A DNA stretch of 64,000 bases from Blastomussa wellsi (GCA_947652115.1 OX393564.1:13433684-13497683), one strand, 5' to 3'; positions 1 through 9,791 are shown, numbered from the stretch's first letter. The notes: a model not told the origin generated them from the letters alone. Numbers and translations are program-made.

Positions 1-608
1 GATCAGAAGCAAGACTCTGGCGGAAGATGCGGACAGTGTTTATGCCGCTGGCAAGGAGTTTATGTACGACCACGTCCAGCTTGATCAGATGATCACCTTC
101 GCAAAAGCTAAGGAAAGGATTAACCTCAGAGTCAACCCCCAGGGAAGGTCCCTGAAAGGAATCCTTCTCCTGTTCAGGAGCTCCAGGAGCCAGAGATACA
201 GAAAAGTACTTCAACCCTGGCCTCTCGAAAGTCAGCGTCACGGTGAACGGCTCGCCTAACATGCTGTACAACAACGGCATCTTATACAGGGACATGTGGG
301 TCCGTCGCTTCTTTCCCCAGACAAAAACGCCGCACATGAATCTGAAAAAGTTCTACAGCGATGACAAGTTCGGTCTTTTGATTTATCTGCGCTCTATGGC
401 AGATCAGTCGCTGCACGGCAGCGGCACGCGCCTCGTAAACACACAAGACGGGGTACAGCTTGAGCTCGAGAGGAATGCGAGCGGATCAGGCAATGTGAAC
501 TGCTACATCTTTGTTATCAGTGACTCGCAGATGAACTTTTTGAGGCGGCAATTGGAATCTGTGCAATACAGATTAAAACAACAATTGGAATCTGTGCAAC
601 TGATATAA
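1..608 (+). pseudogene. Polinton A major capsid protein, C-terminal part
   Basis: The window opens inside a capsid gene. Frame 2 is open from base 2 to about 195 (it includes VNPQGRSLKGILLLF), then coding shifts to frame 3, which runs through KYFNPGLSKVSVTVNGS (from about 200) to the stop at 606-608. The run of beta-strand-like segments and the position directly before the packaging ATPase fit the C-terminal jelly roll of a double-jelly-roll capsid protein of Polinton/adintovirus type; that assignment is from family knowledge. One frameshift near 185-205 breaks it. The last codons contain a 33-bp direct duplication (CAATTGGAATCTGTGCAA at about 548 and 581), which has lengthened the C-terminus. 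The N-terminal part lies outside the window. Confidence 0.6.
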
Positions 609-637
609 AACAGCAAGAATATGTGCAACACTGAACG

Positions 638-1225
638 AACCACAACATCCCGTTCAACGCGTTGATTGTGGGTCCGACGAATTCAGGCAAATCGCAGTTT
701 GTGGTGGACCAGATCTATGGCCCTTTTCGTTGCTAGTTCGACAACATCGTGTTGATCTGCCCGACATCCGCGCACGACAAAACCTACCACGGAATTGGTG
801 AAGAGGATCCACGAATGTTTGTTATAATATGCACGCAACACGTGGTGGAAATTTGGTTGAAGCTCGTATCCTGGCTTTTCGAGGGCACCAACACGCTCAT
901 AATCCTCGATGACTGTGCAGCCTCGAAAGATGTGAAAGGGCACACAGGCCAGCTGGTAAATCCTTCCTTTTCTGCTCGACGTATTGTCATCAGCGTTTGG
1001 GTGCTGACACAGAAGATGACCAGCATAACAGCCTCCTTCCGGGAGAACGTGGCGACGGTCCTTCTCTTTTACACCCCCGCGGCCAAAACAACGAAAGCTA
1101 TCTTTGATGATTACGCCGGGGAACTCTCCCAGGATGAGTAGAAAAGTCTTATTTCAAAGCTTAAAACTCGAAAGTTCGCTCATCTCGTGTTCTTGCTTCG
1201 GCACCCCTACGGAGTTGAATTGTAA
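638..1225 (+). pseudogene. Polinton A packaging ATPase (FtsK/HerA, A32-like)
   Basis: This frame encodes a P-loop ATPase that would pump DNA into a capsid. Walker A is GPTNSGKS at 671-694. Walker B is TLIILDDC at about 893-916. The family is the A32-like/FtsK-HerA packaging ATPase found in Polintons. It is inactive here: a TAG interrupts the frame at 734-736, just after Walker A, and a second TAG at 1139-1141 sits where copy B (36032-36759) has a tyrosine codon. The frame continues beyond both stops to TAA at 1223-1225. Some 60 N-terminal residues present in copy B are missing, because the capsid stop is only 30 bp upstream. Frame and homology are clear. Confidence 0.8.
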
Positions 1226-1227
1226 AA

Positions 1228-1773
1228 ATGAAAGTTCGCTTCGGAAGAGCTTGCGATCGCGGAAGTTATGAACCTGCTGGAAGCCGAGCCGTCGAGCGGG
1301 CCAGCTGTTGTTGTGGCAGGCTCGGGCCCGATATTCCTGCTCTTCGTGAGCAGCTGGCCGTGTTGGTGTCGACAGGAAAAGCCAAGGAGGACATCGGGGT
1401 GCAGTTAACACACGAGCAGGTGAAGCGCCTCAGCGACAAAGATATTGAGAAATACACCAAACGGTACGAGACCCACGTGGGCTCAAAGACAACTGAAAGC
1501 TTGATCGACAGCTTAATTTTTCTTGTCTCCAAAGGGGTCGGAATGGTCGTTGACGTTGATGACATCGATGCTTATCAAAAAGAACTCAGAAACGACTACA
1601 TCATCAACAAAGAGCTCTCAAACCTGGCCGGCAACATGGCTTTAAAGTGCGGCCGTTTTCTTCCAGTGGCCAACGCGGTGTTGATCACCGCAAAACACCT
1701 TATTTTAAATGAGCTGAAGCACAACGGAGAAGAGAGAGAAATTACTGTGCAAAACTCACCAACTATTGAATAA
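1228..1773 (+). pseudogene. Polinton A conserved protein X, unknown function
   Basis: ATG at 1228 opens a 181-codon frame, 3 bp after the ATPase stop. Residues after about 35 match the copy at 35431-36027 closely: an alpha-helical region with LREQLAVLVSTGKAKE, a basic stretch DKDIEKYTKRYE, then a hydrophobic-rich C-terminus. No domain is recognised. The first 30 or so residues are not the original ones: a one-base deletion near 1322, seen against copy B, switches frame. The genuine N-terminus can be read in another frame upstream (from about 1266, AEVMNLLEAE). Its place between the packaging ATPase and the small membrane proteins suggests a virion-related role; this is inference from order only. 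Confidence 0.6.
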
Positions 1774-1863
1774 TTACACAGAAATAGTCGACAATTCCTC
1801 ACAAAAAATTATTTTTCTCAATTAAATACACAGAAATAATCGGCATCCCTCGCAAAATAAACT

Positions 1864-2442
1864 ATGTCGAAGAACAGCAACCAACCGCTCAACCACAGAT
1901 GTCTGAAGAACAGCAAACGACCGCTCAAGCACAGATGTCTGAAGAACAGCAACCCACCGCAAAAGTCTCACAGGCAACTTCACAAAACTCTGGTAACAAG
2001 GCCTGCCAAAAATCCCAAGCGGGTAGCTGCTGGCGAAATGGTTGCTGAAAGAACACGGTTGGCCCTCCAAGCGCAGAAAAAAGCCTTAGCCGAGGCCATA
2101 ATTGCAAACGAAAAAAAATCTGCACCTGCTCCGCCGGTTCCAGAGACCGCAACACCTCCCGCTGCAGCTGATTCCAAAAGTTTTTCAAATGTTCTCAGCA
2201 CGAACCAATGGATCTCTATCATTGGAATTGGCGCTACACTTGTAACGACGTATTTCAAGCGTGAAGACATCCGAGCCTTTTTAAGGCACGGGCACCGGCA
2301 CCTGCACATGCAGCACCAGCGCCACTTCCGGCATTCGCCCAATGGATTAAGGCGACAAAAAAAATCATTTGAATATATAACACAAAAAAACATCGCAGCA
2401 ATGGGGGACTACCAACGGTTAAAAACATCGCAGCAGTTATAG
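1864..2442 (+). pseudogene. Polinton A Pro/Ala/Lys-rich protein with one membrane segment
   Basis: A 192-codon frame. It starts with three 36-bp tandem repeats (1864-1970; unit ATGTCTGAAGAACAGCAA and so on). A single missing T in the first unit puts repeat 1 in the wrong frame. An extra A near 1986 restores the frame, so the body of the protein is still read. The body has a basic helix (AGEMVAERTRLALQAQKK), a Pro/Ala linker (about residues 85-105) and a hydrophobic segment WISIIGIGATLVTTYF (about 120-135). The C-terminal His-rich stretch is out of frame compared with copy B (34939-35350), which lacks the membrane segment. Likely a minor virion or membrane protein; function not known. Confidence 0.5.
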
Positions 2443-2567
2443 GTATTGGCTTTGGTTTGGGGGTGGTGACGTATGAGTGCCTTAAAACTGGCAGTTGTTT
2501 GGTCAAAAAGCCTGTCGTATCCGAGGAGGAAAAGTATGATGAGAAATTAAAAAGGCGTGAAGAGTAG
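2401..2567 (+). pseudogene. Polinton A small membrane protein (MG-D/E-YQRLK type)
   Basis: ATG at 2401 begins MGDYQRLK. After an A-run at about 2421-2426 the frame shifts by one base relative to the intact copy at 34703-34888 and then reads a hydrophobic segment (IGIGFGLGVVTYECLK) followed by a Glu/Lys-rich tail to TAG at 2565-2567. Small single-pass proteins of this kind sit between the ATPase and integrase in this element. Function unknown. Confidence 0.5.
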
Positions 2568-2713
2568 AAATTGCGTACTTTAAAAGATGTACAAAAGTTA
2601 ACAATAGTAAAAAAGGAAGACGAGTCTACAAAAGAAGATCTAAAACTGATAATGAAACTAATATTGGCCGAGTAATTTCAGTTTAAATATTTTTCTCTTC
2701 ATTCTATACCAAC
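2568..2713 (+). other. Short AT-rich spacer inside Polinton A
   Basis: A Lys-rich reading continues from the previous gene (LKDVQKLTIVKKEDE), in parallel with sequence beyond the stop in copy B near 34600-34700. It may be the eroded C-terminus of the small membrane protein or a spacer. It ends in a T-rich stretch before the ATG at 2714. Confidence 0.3.
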
Positions 2714-2876
2714 ATGTCTGACAACAAGCTCGTCAAAACCGTCATGGATGCCGCCACCCTTACCGGCCTCGCTGCTGGCATAGGCTGGGTTGCAAAAAAA
2801 AACATTCAAGAAAAGTTTTACAGGTGACCCTTCTACTTCTATCGAAAACTACGCAATCCTTCCCACCAACGCCTGA
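2714..2876 (+). pseudogene. Polinton A small membrane protein (AATLTGLAAGIGW type)
   Basis: ATG at 2714 gives MSDNKLVKTVMDAATLTGLA, with a Gly/Ala-rich membrane segment ending GIGWVAKK. A run of nine A at about 2798-2806 causes a frameshift: one frame stops at 2825-2827, while the other continues as SFTGDPSTSIENYAILPTNA to TGA at 2874-2876. A duplication of CCTTCCCACCAAC follows (2859 and 2881) and probably cut off the true C-terminus. Too short to be picked up as a long reading frame. Function unknown. Confidence 0.5.
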
Positions 2877-2917
2877 AATCCTTCCCACCAACATTTAAAA
2901 AATATATATATAAGAAA

Positions 2918-3337
2918 ATGGTGATGATTATGGTTGGTGGGGCTGTGTTGAACGCAGCGGCTTTCATCGGCGGTAATTATCTCGCGAGGGCTTTTGGGGG
3001 CGGTGACAAAGCAGCGCTAGAAGAAAAAGTGCGGCATGATAAAGCTCTCGAGGCGCACCAAGCTGCGTACGCAAAATACGCGCGTGTCCGCACCAAACTT
3101 CTCGACTGGATTGCGACAAACGCGCAAATAAAGGAGGAGGCCAAGCAGAACTTCACCAACATTGTCTACGCCTTCAAACTCTACAACAGAGTGCACCCTG
3201 AAGAACGGATGGCACCTCCCAAAGAGCCCAAGTTCTCTGATTTCTATCAACCAAGCAAGCAGCAGAAAACGGGTGAACTCGAGTTCGTGGGCGCCGGGGC
3301 GCTTGCTCTGGGCTACGCAGCTTTACGGTTCCTTTAA
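2918..3337 (+). CDS. Polinton A protein Y, two hydrophobic ends, intact
   Basis: This 139-residue frame is one of the few undamaged reading frames in Polinton A. The N-terminal 28 residues are hydrophobic and small-residue rich (GGAVLNAAAFIGGNYLARAFGG). The middle (about 30-115) is charged and helical (DKALEAHQAAYAKYARVRTK). The last 15 residues (FVGAGALALGYAALRFL) are hydrophobic again. It lies between the small membrane proteins and the integrase, 19 bp before the next frame. It reads like a protein conserved in cnidarian Polintons, but I know of no assigned role. The two hydrophobic ends suggest a membrane or inner-capsid location; that is inference. Confidence 0.6.
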   Translation: MVMIMVGGAVLNAAAFIGGNYLARAFGGGDKAALEEKVRHDKALEAHQAAYAKYARVRTKLLDWIATNAQIKEEAKQNFTNIVYAFKLYNRVHPEERMAPPKEPKFSDFYQPSKQQKTGELEFVGAGALALGYAALRFL

Positions 3338-3358
3338 ACTTTTTTCTCTCCAATAGTG

Positions 3359-4088
3359 ATGGATGCCAAACTCGCAAAGATATACTACGGCCCGGGGGGA
3401 TATTGGAAAGGCCTTGTCGCTGTGAAAAAATTATACGAGGCCGCCAAGGTGCCAGAAAACACTGCAAAAAAAGTGGCTTGTAAGCCAAGCCCTCTGGCAG
3501 ATATACCTGCCCGCTCCGAGGCACATTTCTCGACCAAAATTCGACGTGCCCACACCCAACGCGGTCCACCAGGCGGACCTTTTTCTGCCACACGACAAAC
3601 TGCCCCGCGGGCGCAACGGTTTCAAATACGCGAAATTCCGATGATTTACCAGTACGCCGTGGAAATGCGACTCCTCTCTGGCGAGCGGTCCACTGCGTGG
3701 GTGAAAAGTCTTCCTGCAGTTGTTGCCGCTTTGAACAACGAAAAAACCCGGCTGACGGGAAAAAAAACCTGCGGAAGCAATCAAAGAAAACACTGTTTCT
3801 GCGCAGCCCGCCACAACTCCTACAAGGCCTCTTGGAAAGGCCGCAAAAATCCTCCCCTCTCTTGCCCACGTTCGCTATCTCTACCAACCCGGTGAGCTTG
3901 AAGGAGGCGCAAGAAGGGCCACAGATCCGATCTGGTCGTTGAAAGTTTACAACATTGAAAAGGTTTTTATCAAACCAAATCAACCCGTTCTCTACTATTT
4001 GCACGACGGGCCCAAGCGCGGCTTTGTGCGTGAAGAGCTCCTGGTTGTCCCACCAAACACCACTCTTCCTCCGGCAAACGTCTCCTAA
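3359..4088 (+). pseudogene. Polinton A retroviral-type integrase, catalytic core deleted
   Basis: Retroviral-like integrases insert Polinton DNA. ATG at 3359 starts the N-terminal domain (KIYYGPGGYWKGLVAVKKL). Coding then moves to another frame and reaches the first catalytic Asp in VHQADL (GAC at 3576-3578). At about 3635-3650 it jumps straight to a C-terminal part (YAVEMRLLSGERS, about 3650-3690). The segment that should carry the second Asp and the Glu of the DDE triad is absent, so several hundred bases are deleted. The C-terminal domain (YQPGELEGGARRATDP at about 3878-3925; VLYYLHDGPKRGFVREELLV at about 3985-4050) survives in shifted frames to TAA at 4086-4088, abutting the convergent polymerase gene. 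Confidence 0.75.
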
Positions 4089-7000
4089 ATGTGAAATTCG
4101 GTTGGTTCAGTGTGTATCCCGTCGGGCAGCACCCACCTTTTGTCGTAATAAGCGCTCAGCCCCAGTTTCTGCTGCTCATAAGTGACCATCCGGCCGTCCC
4201 GCATGCTGAAACCTCTGTTGGTTGCCATGTCCTTACTACCTTCCAAAGCTGTCTTTAAACGCTGCCAGGTTATCTCGTTTTGCCTCTTCGACCCTTTCGT
4301 GCTGAACTTCTTTTTTTCGCCCGGTTCGTCGACGAAATAACACTTTGAGCAGAGCGCGATCATCCGGCTGCCCTCGCACTCGAGTTTGAAGAGCCCGGGC
4401 GTGCGGCCGCTCCATTTGTCCCAAGCCAGCCACTGCTTCTTCTGCGTCTCGAATTTCGCTTGCAGCTCCGGCCTGACAAGGTCCTCGAGCCGGGGACCGG
4501 AGATGGCCATGTAGTTGCTGTCTATGTCCATCTGGATCAGCTCAAAATCTCTTCTGTCGAAATGCACGTCGATAAAGTCGTAGTATAATTCCAGAATCCG
4601 CAGCTTTGCCAGCTGATAGACAGCGATTCCAACCTGAAACGGCCGCCTGATTGTGATCCTTGGCTTGCGGCTTTCCAGCTCGTACGCCTGCCCGATCTCA
4701 TCTAGATCGGAAAAATACGCGCTTCGCAAGGCTCTGTGGACCACCTTCTCATCTTTGGTGTAAATAATGTTTGTCTGCCGCTCCAAGGCTTCGATGAGCT
4801 TCCCGTACCCGCTGTTCCCTAGCAGCTTGAAAACCTCCCCCAGCAGCGCCTTGCTTTTTTCCACGTCTCCTGTCCACCGCGCCTCGGTGACCACCTCCAC
4901 GAACCAGGGAAAGATCTTGCCCAGTTGGTAGTTGATTAACCGATGGACATGTGTGATCACTGCACCGTGGTCCACATACCAACGCAGCAGGGGCGTACAC
5001 CAACAGTCTCTCTGCGGACAGGGCGCCCACGAGTTTTTTCCCGTCTCCGCGATTTCTGCCTGTTTGGTGCAAGTATTCGAGGATATGCTCCGAAACAACC
5101 TCGTTCGGCACCTTTTCGTTGTAGAAGAACGGGCACATTTCCTCGAACTTTGGACGCAAGTGCTCCGGAATCTCTATATCGACTTCGACAAATCCGAACC
5201 ACTTTCCTTCTTTGAGCCTGCGCGTTAGCTCTGGCACCACCACCTCCTTTTGGGACTTGTCGTCTTCGGCGTAGTGGACGACCCTTTCCTTCTCGCAAGG
5301 CATTTCTCTCAACATGGTTGCAAGATAGAGGGCGTTGGCGTCGTACCCCAAGATCTTTTTGCATAGACGGGCGTCTTCGTATTGTTGCGATCTTATCTTT
5401 GTCACCCCGACTTCGTGGTAGCGCGTGAACACGAGGCTCGGGCCTCCGACCACAGCTCCTTTCAACATCTCGTACGTTTCTTCGCCTGGACTGTATGGCT
5501 CCGCGCCTTTCTCGACCGCCAACCGGAGTAAGTAGTGCAAACTCACTCACCCCCGGGACACTTACCGCGTCTTTGAAGATGTCGATTCCTTTTTCGGTGT
5601 AGAAGGCCCGCATCTTTTCCAAAGCCTCGAGGCCAGGTGCCTCGTCGAGATTGTTGCAGCAGCGCAGCCAGTCCGCGAAGGTGCGCAGGCCTTTTTCTTG
5701 GAACAGGCGCTTGTACCCCTTCCATTCATCTCTCATCAACACGTTGTCACCCTTCAGACGTGAGTACCACTCTGGGTAGTCTGGGAGCCCTGGATAGTCG
5801 AGCTTTTGGGGCGGATCGAACCAGTCGTACGGAAACCACGATTTCTGCATTATGCATTCGTAGGCTCGGACCCACTTTTCGTAGCTGGTCCCCGGGCCAA
5901 GGTAGTTTATTATGTCAAGGAAACGGAAGCCCCAGGTCAACAAAAACATTATCTTGTTTCCCTTTTTGCCACTCTGACTTTGTTGGTTGTGTCAGCAAGG
6001 CAGTCAGCGAAGTTGGTTTTGATCAGGTTTAGATCGTAGCTTCCCGAGTTGAACCCGACGACTGGCACCTGGTTGCACCATTCATCAAGTTTTAGCCACT
6101 GCACTTTCGGCAACAGGCACACGTTTTCTGGCACAAACTCCGCCCGGACTTGGGCCCGGATGTTTTTTCCGCGCCTCTCAAGTTCTTCCATCTCTTTCGC
6201 AGATGTGGGTGGGCTCTCTCTCGAGTGTGTCGCCGATGCTCACCGAGATTGACACGTGTGCGATCTCGATCGTGAGCATGGTCGTGGGCTTCTTCCGCTC
6301 ACCGTTGTCGCCGTACGCCTCGAAATCGTACAGGATCTCGTTAGGGTAGCTTTTTGTTTCGGTCTGCAGGGGTTCGGCGTCGATTTCCCCAACTTCACAC
6401 GCCCAAACCTCGATTACGCGGTAGCTGGCCTCCCGGGGCGTTTTTGTGCGCCTCTGGGTGGCCTTTAAGCTATCTTCGCGTGTTTGACCGAAATGGGCTA
6501 TGATTTTGTCGCGATCGTGCGGGTAACATTTTCGGCACCCGTGCCAGTGGCAGCCGTGGTATTGAAATACGGTCTCTTTTTCATGGTTGTAACCGTTGAC
6601 TGGTGCCCGCTCAACCCACCTCTCACCTACGTGTCCACACATTGCGTGGTGGATGTGAATTTTCCGCCGCTTGGCTTCTTGGTCTAGCCACCGAAGCGAT
6701 TCTGGGGAAGTATGATTGTTTGGATAAAAAACCTTCTCATAAGCTGTCTGCGGGGCTTCGACTTTTTCGCCCGGGCAATCGATTATCGTATTCCCTTGGG
6801 CACACCTTTCGGCATGCCGTTGAAGATTGTTTGTTTGTGTGAATCTCGCACGGCAATGAACACATGTATACGTTTCCGCAAGCTTTTCTATGTCTTTTAG
6901 GACAAAGGCGTGAACCTTGTAAATGCCGATTGTCAGAATGTTTGTCAGCTTGGCCGGCGGGTTTCTTGATGCCAAACCACTTCGCCGTCTTCTCCCTTTC

Positions 7001-7358
7001 TCTTGGCAAGCTCACGAGCTGCTGCTGTTCTTCGGTCATGCCGGGCTCCTCGGTGAACAGCAATGTAGCGCCAGAGACAAAAATTATCGCGGTAGATATC
7101 CAGCGCCACTATTGGCCCAACACGCCCACGAGCAAGGTTGCGCAGCCAGTCTGGCAAGAAGCCTGTGCCCAACAAAGGCTGGCGGTCAAGCACAACCTTC
7201 ACAAAGACATCAGAATAGCCCCAGAACGCCCACTTTGTGTCCGGTCTTTCGACATTATCAATTTGCAGTCGCGCCTCCTCCTTTTCATTCAACCATTTTT
7301 CCGCGTCAGACAGTTGGTTTATCCAATGCGACCCCCCGGAGCTTTTATAAAACAACAT
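4085..7358 (-). pseudogene. Polinton A protein-primed DNA polymerase B
   Basis: Starts at ATG 7356-7358 (MLFYKSSGG) and ends at 4085. Protein-primed B-family polymerase. Landmarks: a zinc finger CVHC..H..C (about 6800-6864), a YHGCHWHGC cluster (about 6535-6561), exonuclease motif I LYDFEAYGD (about 6316-6335), exonuclease II NSGSYDLNLI (about 6020-6060), polymerase motif A region YDANALYLATM (about 5310-5345), motif B LLGNSGYGK (4799-4825) and motif C MDIDSNYM (about 4507-4530, DID for the usual DTD). At least six frameshifts (near 7075, 6960, 6180, 5950, 5545 and 5000) separate the pieces, so it is dead although every motif survives. Convergent with the integrase, as in known Polintons. Confidence 0.9.
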
Positions 7359-7788
7359 CAGCGATCATTCCTCGACGTGTTGCAACCAATAAGAGTAGTA
7401 AGGTGGGGCGGTTTAAGTAGTAACCAATCAGGAGCTGAGAAAGACAATAGACTATTGTTTAGGGGAAAATGCACTATTGTTCATCACAACAGGTTTATTA
7501 GCAGTAATCCGCCATTTTGTTACGCAATAACAAGTCACGCAAGTGACGGAAACGGTGAGAGAATAGGGAGAGTCACGCAACACGTGTCACACAATGAAAT
7601 TTAGTGAAAAAAGCAATTTTATTTCCTACTATGTACACGGCGGGACGTGTTTGGGATCCTATTGACCCGCGCCCGAGAAAATATAGTTACAAGCAAGGTG
7701 TGTGTGTGTGCGATGGGAAAACGGGGGAGAGAGTGTGTTTTGTTAGACTGAGCGTAGTGCTTGGACGTGAGTTTTGTGCGGGAGCTAT
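7359..7788. other. Right flank of Polinton A, no gene seen
   Basis: The sequence upstream of the polymerase start should hold the element's terminal inverted repeat, but its partner is outside the window, so no boundary can be set. I see only a GT-rich patch (about 7699-7712, GTGTGTGTGTG) and no supported gene. The 130-codon frame starting at 7604 has no recognisable composition and overlaps a better minus-strand candidate. Confidence 0.4.
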
Positions 7789-8039
7789 TTACAAATTGCA
7801 TAAGAGTTCCACATTGATGTCATCCTGTTTATCCCACTGTTCATTGAGCACTCGCTCCATTTTATCTGCCATGGGGTCTGGGCGCAGGTATCCGTACGGG
7901 TACGAGAAGAAATTCCTCGGGTCCACCACACGCTTGTCAAAGACGAGTTTTTATCACACAATTTCAGAATTTCACAATGTTGAGAATTTAAGGTAAATTC
8001 CTGTTGGAACGAATCTTGCTCTTTAGAAAAAAACATCAA
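7789..8039 (-). pseudogene. Unknown protein fragment (SYPYGYLRPDP)
   Basis: Two minus-strand frames fit together here. The first (from 8039) reads KEQDSFQQEFTLNSQH. After a likely frame change near 7945 the second reads VVDPRNFFSYPYGYLRPDP, then MADKMERVLNEQWDKQ to TAA at 7789-7791. The composition (Asp/Arg/Tyr/Pro, then an amphipathic C-terminus) looks coding, but I do not recognise the family. It follows the repeat protein at 8036-8434 on the same strand with an overlap of a few bases, the compact spacing expected of a virus-like element. Confidence 0.35.
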
Positions 8040-8434
8040 TGAAAGGAATTTCCAAATAAAAAATTTTCAAGTTCCATCATCACATTCTCTGTTTGTTCAA
8101 GAGTACGTTTATAGTCTCCCTTTACCTCCTCCACCATGTATTCTCGTTTGAATTGTTCGTTCGTGCGAGCTAAATCGAGCCACTGTCTATTTCTCGCATC
8201 CATTTCCTTGCTATATTCTGTGGTTATTTTTTTTATTCTCTCTTCTTTTAACATGCTTTCTCTCCTCCTTTTGAATGTATTCTCTCTGTTTCTTCTTCTT
8301 CTCTCCGCAATTTCCATACCGACCTTGCTATATTCTGTGATTATTTTTTTTATTCTCTCTTCTTTTAACATTCTTTCTGTCCTCCTTTTGAATGCATTAT
8401 CTCTGTTTCTTCTTCTTCTCTCCGCAATTTCCAT
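8036..8434 (-). CDS. Arg/Lys/Glu-rich helical protein with a 39-residue tandem repeat
   Basis: ATG at 8432-8434 gives MEIAERRRRNRDNAFKRR; an upstream in-frame extension has no ATG. The protein consists of two copies of a 39-residue unit (117 bp; second copy starts MEIAERRRRNRENTFKRR), each a basic helix followed by MLKEERIKKI and TEYSK, then a tail of about 55 residues rich in Glu and Gln. The charge pattern suggests a coiled coil that could bind nucleic acid. The repeat is also visible in the DNA (about 8209-8450, near-identical T-rich units). Function unknown. It lies in the gene-dense stretch before the integrase at 12.8 kb and is divergent from the frame at 8552. Confidence 0.5.
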   Translation of the reverse strand: MEIAERRRRNRDNAFKRRTERMLKEERIKKIITEYSKVGMEIAERRRRNRENTFKRRRESMLKEERIKKITTEYSKEMDARNRQWLDLARTNEQFKREYMVEEVKGDYKRTLEQTENVMMELENFLFGNSFH

Positions 8435-8551
8435 AGCGAAATCTGACTTGATCAAAGACTCACCTCTTCAAAACAACAAGACAACTCTCCTTTTTCAAGA
8501 TGACTCTTCTTCAACGTTTCTTCGAACAGCTAGTTATTTTGTGTACGAAAT

Positions 8552-8824
8552 ATGAAGGTGATGTTCGCCATTAATAACCCTCCCGTATTCATGAGTAGCC
8601 GGGTGAAAAGGGTATCCCACACAGCCCGTGGTAAAGAACCAATGAGAAAACGGGTGAAACGGGTATCCCACACAGCAAAACGACTACATATTGTTGCTAA
8701 GGACGCTTTTACAGTCAAACACACTTTCACGGACGGTTCCTCAAGACTGAAAATCAGCAATAATGGTAAGTACATCTCTTTTTTAACAAATTGTTTTAGC
8801 TCAATAGTAGCGCTGTGCGGTTAG
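8552..8824 (+). CDS. Small basic protein with an RVKRVSHTA repeat, possibly a first exon
   Basis: ATG at 8552 (MKVMFAINNPPVFMSS). Residues about 17-42 contain two copies of RVKRVSHTA in about 54 bp, a basic motif that could be a nuclear or nucleic-acid signal. A good splice donor (G|GTAAGT, 8766-8771) lies after codon 71, so the coding part may end at 8765. The obvious acceptor at 9321-9323 gives the wrong phase for the frame at 9324, so I do not join them. No family recognised. Confidence 0.3.
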   Translation: MKVMFAINNPPVFMSSRVKRVSHTARGKEPMRKRVKRVSHTAKRLHIVAKDAFTVKHTFTDGSSRLKISNNGKYISFLTNCFSSIVALCG

Positions 8825-9323
8825 TTGCACGGAATCTATGAGGTCCTTCAAATGAGCAATCAGTAAAGCTCTCTAAGACATGACATTCAGAGAAAGCAAC
8901 TTTTAACTATAGTGTTGTTCTTAGTTATAGTTATGGTTATGAAATTATAGTTTGATCTTTCTGTACATAGCCAACGAATTGCCCGTGGATAGATAAGGTT
9001 TATAGAATGTTCTATTGATACAACCCTGATAGTTCGTTTATGATCAAATATCGATCGTGATTTTTTTTACATTTTTTCACAAACTGAATTACTAGATGGA
9101 GAGTTAAATTCAGGTGTTGTTATAGTATTCATTTCGCCATTTTGCTTGATACTGAATTTGCATGAAAAATTACCACCTCTTTGTATCTTTCATAAACCGA
9201 AGAAAGGAAACCCCATAGGGACTAAAACGAACTGAAGTTGAAAATACTTTTCGCTTACCTATCACTGTCTGTTAATAACTGATGTTATCTTTTTAACTTA
9301 AATACATCCCCTTTTGTTTACAG

Positions 9324-9791
9324 TTGGAAATGGAACTTGAAAAACTCAGAACAGAAAATAAAATACTCAAGAAAAAGTTAAACAGAAGTAAAGGAAATAA
9401 AACCCAACAAGTGAAACGATGGAGGGAAAACAACAGAGAAAAATATGTACAGCAAAAAAAAAAACGAGAACTGGAAAAGAGAAAAGAAAACAGAAGAAAA
9501 CAGAAGGAAAAGAAAACATTAAAGGAAATGAATAATCTGCTAGCAGAATTTTGTGCAACAGTAGTTGAGGAAAAGACCACAACTGAAAAGAGAGCAGAGC
9601 AGCAGGAGCAGGAGCAGGAGAGGATTAGAAAAGAGGCAGAAGAGAGAGAGGAGAGAGCTATCATCGATCACTTGATTGATGATTTTAACAAGGAAGAAGA
9701 CAGAGAAGAGAGAGCCATCATCGATCAAGTGATCGATGATTTTGATGTGGATTTGCTATTTCCTTCAATTTTTTCGTCTAATCTTTTATAA
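9324..9791 (+). CDS. Lys/Glu/Gln-rich coiled-coil protein with a duplicated IIDxxIDDF motif
   Basis: The frame opens after a plausible splice acceptor (TTTTGTTTACAG ending at 9323); the first internal Met is codon 3 (MELEKLRTENKILKKKLNRS). Residues 1-20 have leucine-zipper-like heptads. Residues about 30-65 are strongly basic (QQKKKRELEKRKENRRKQ), so the start resembles a basic-zipper layout in reverse order. The C-terminus repeats EERAIIDHLIDDF and EERAIIDQVIDDF 19 residues apart (about 110-140), an acidic patch that could be a partner-binding motif. No family recognised. It may be an exon of a gene belonging to the same unit as 11.6-13.7 kb. Confidence 0.45.
   Translation: MEMELEKLRTENKILKKKLNRSKGNKTQQVKRWRENNREKYVQQKKKRELEKRKENRRKQKEKKTLKEMNNLLAEFCATVVEEKTTTEKRAEQQEQEQERIRKEAEEREERAIIDHLIDDFNKEEDREERAIIDQVIDDFDVDLLFPSIFSSNLL

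Noticed and set aside
3174..4004. A 276-codon minus-strand frame
   Set aside because: It is antisense to the integrase and protein Y, which have clear homology on the plus strand; its composition (Arg/Ser/Pro/Trp rich) is that of a shadow.
7604..7996. A 130-codon plus-strand frame
   Set aside because: No domain; the minus strand has the better coding pattern (SYPYGYLRPDP).
8552..9791. Two-exon gene joining 8552-8765 with 9324-9791
   Set aside because: Donor and acceptor look good, but the simplest join puts exon 2 in a frame that stops after a few codons.
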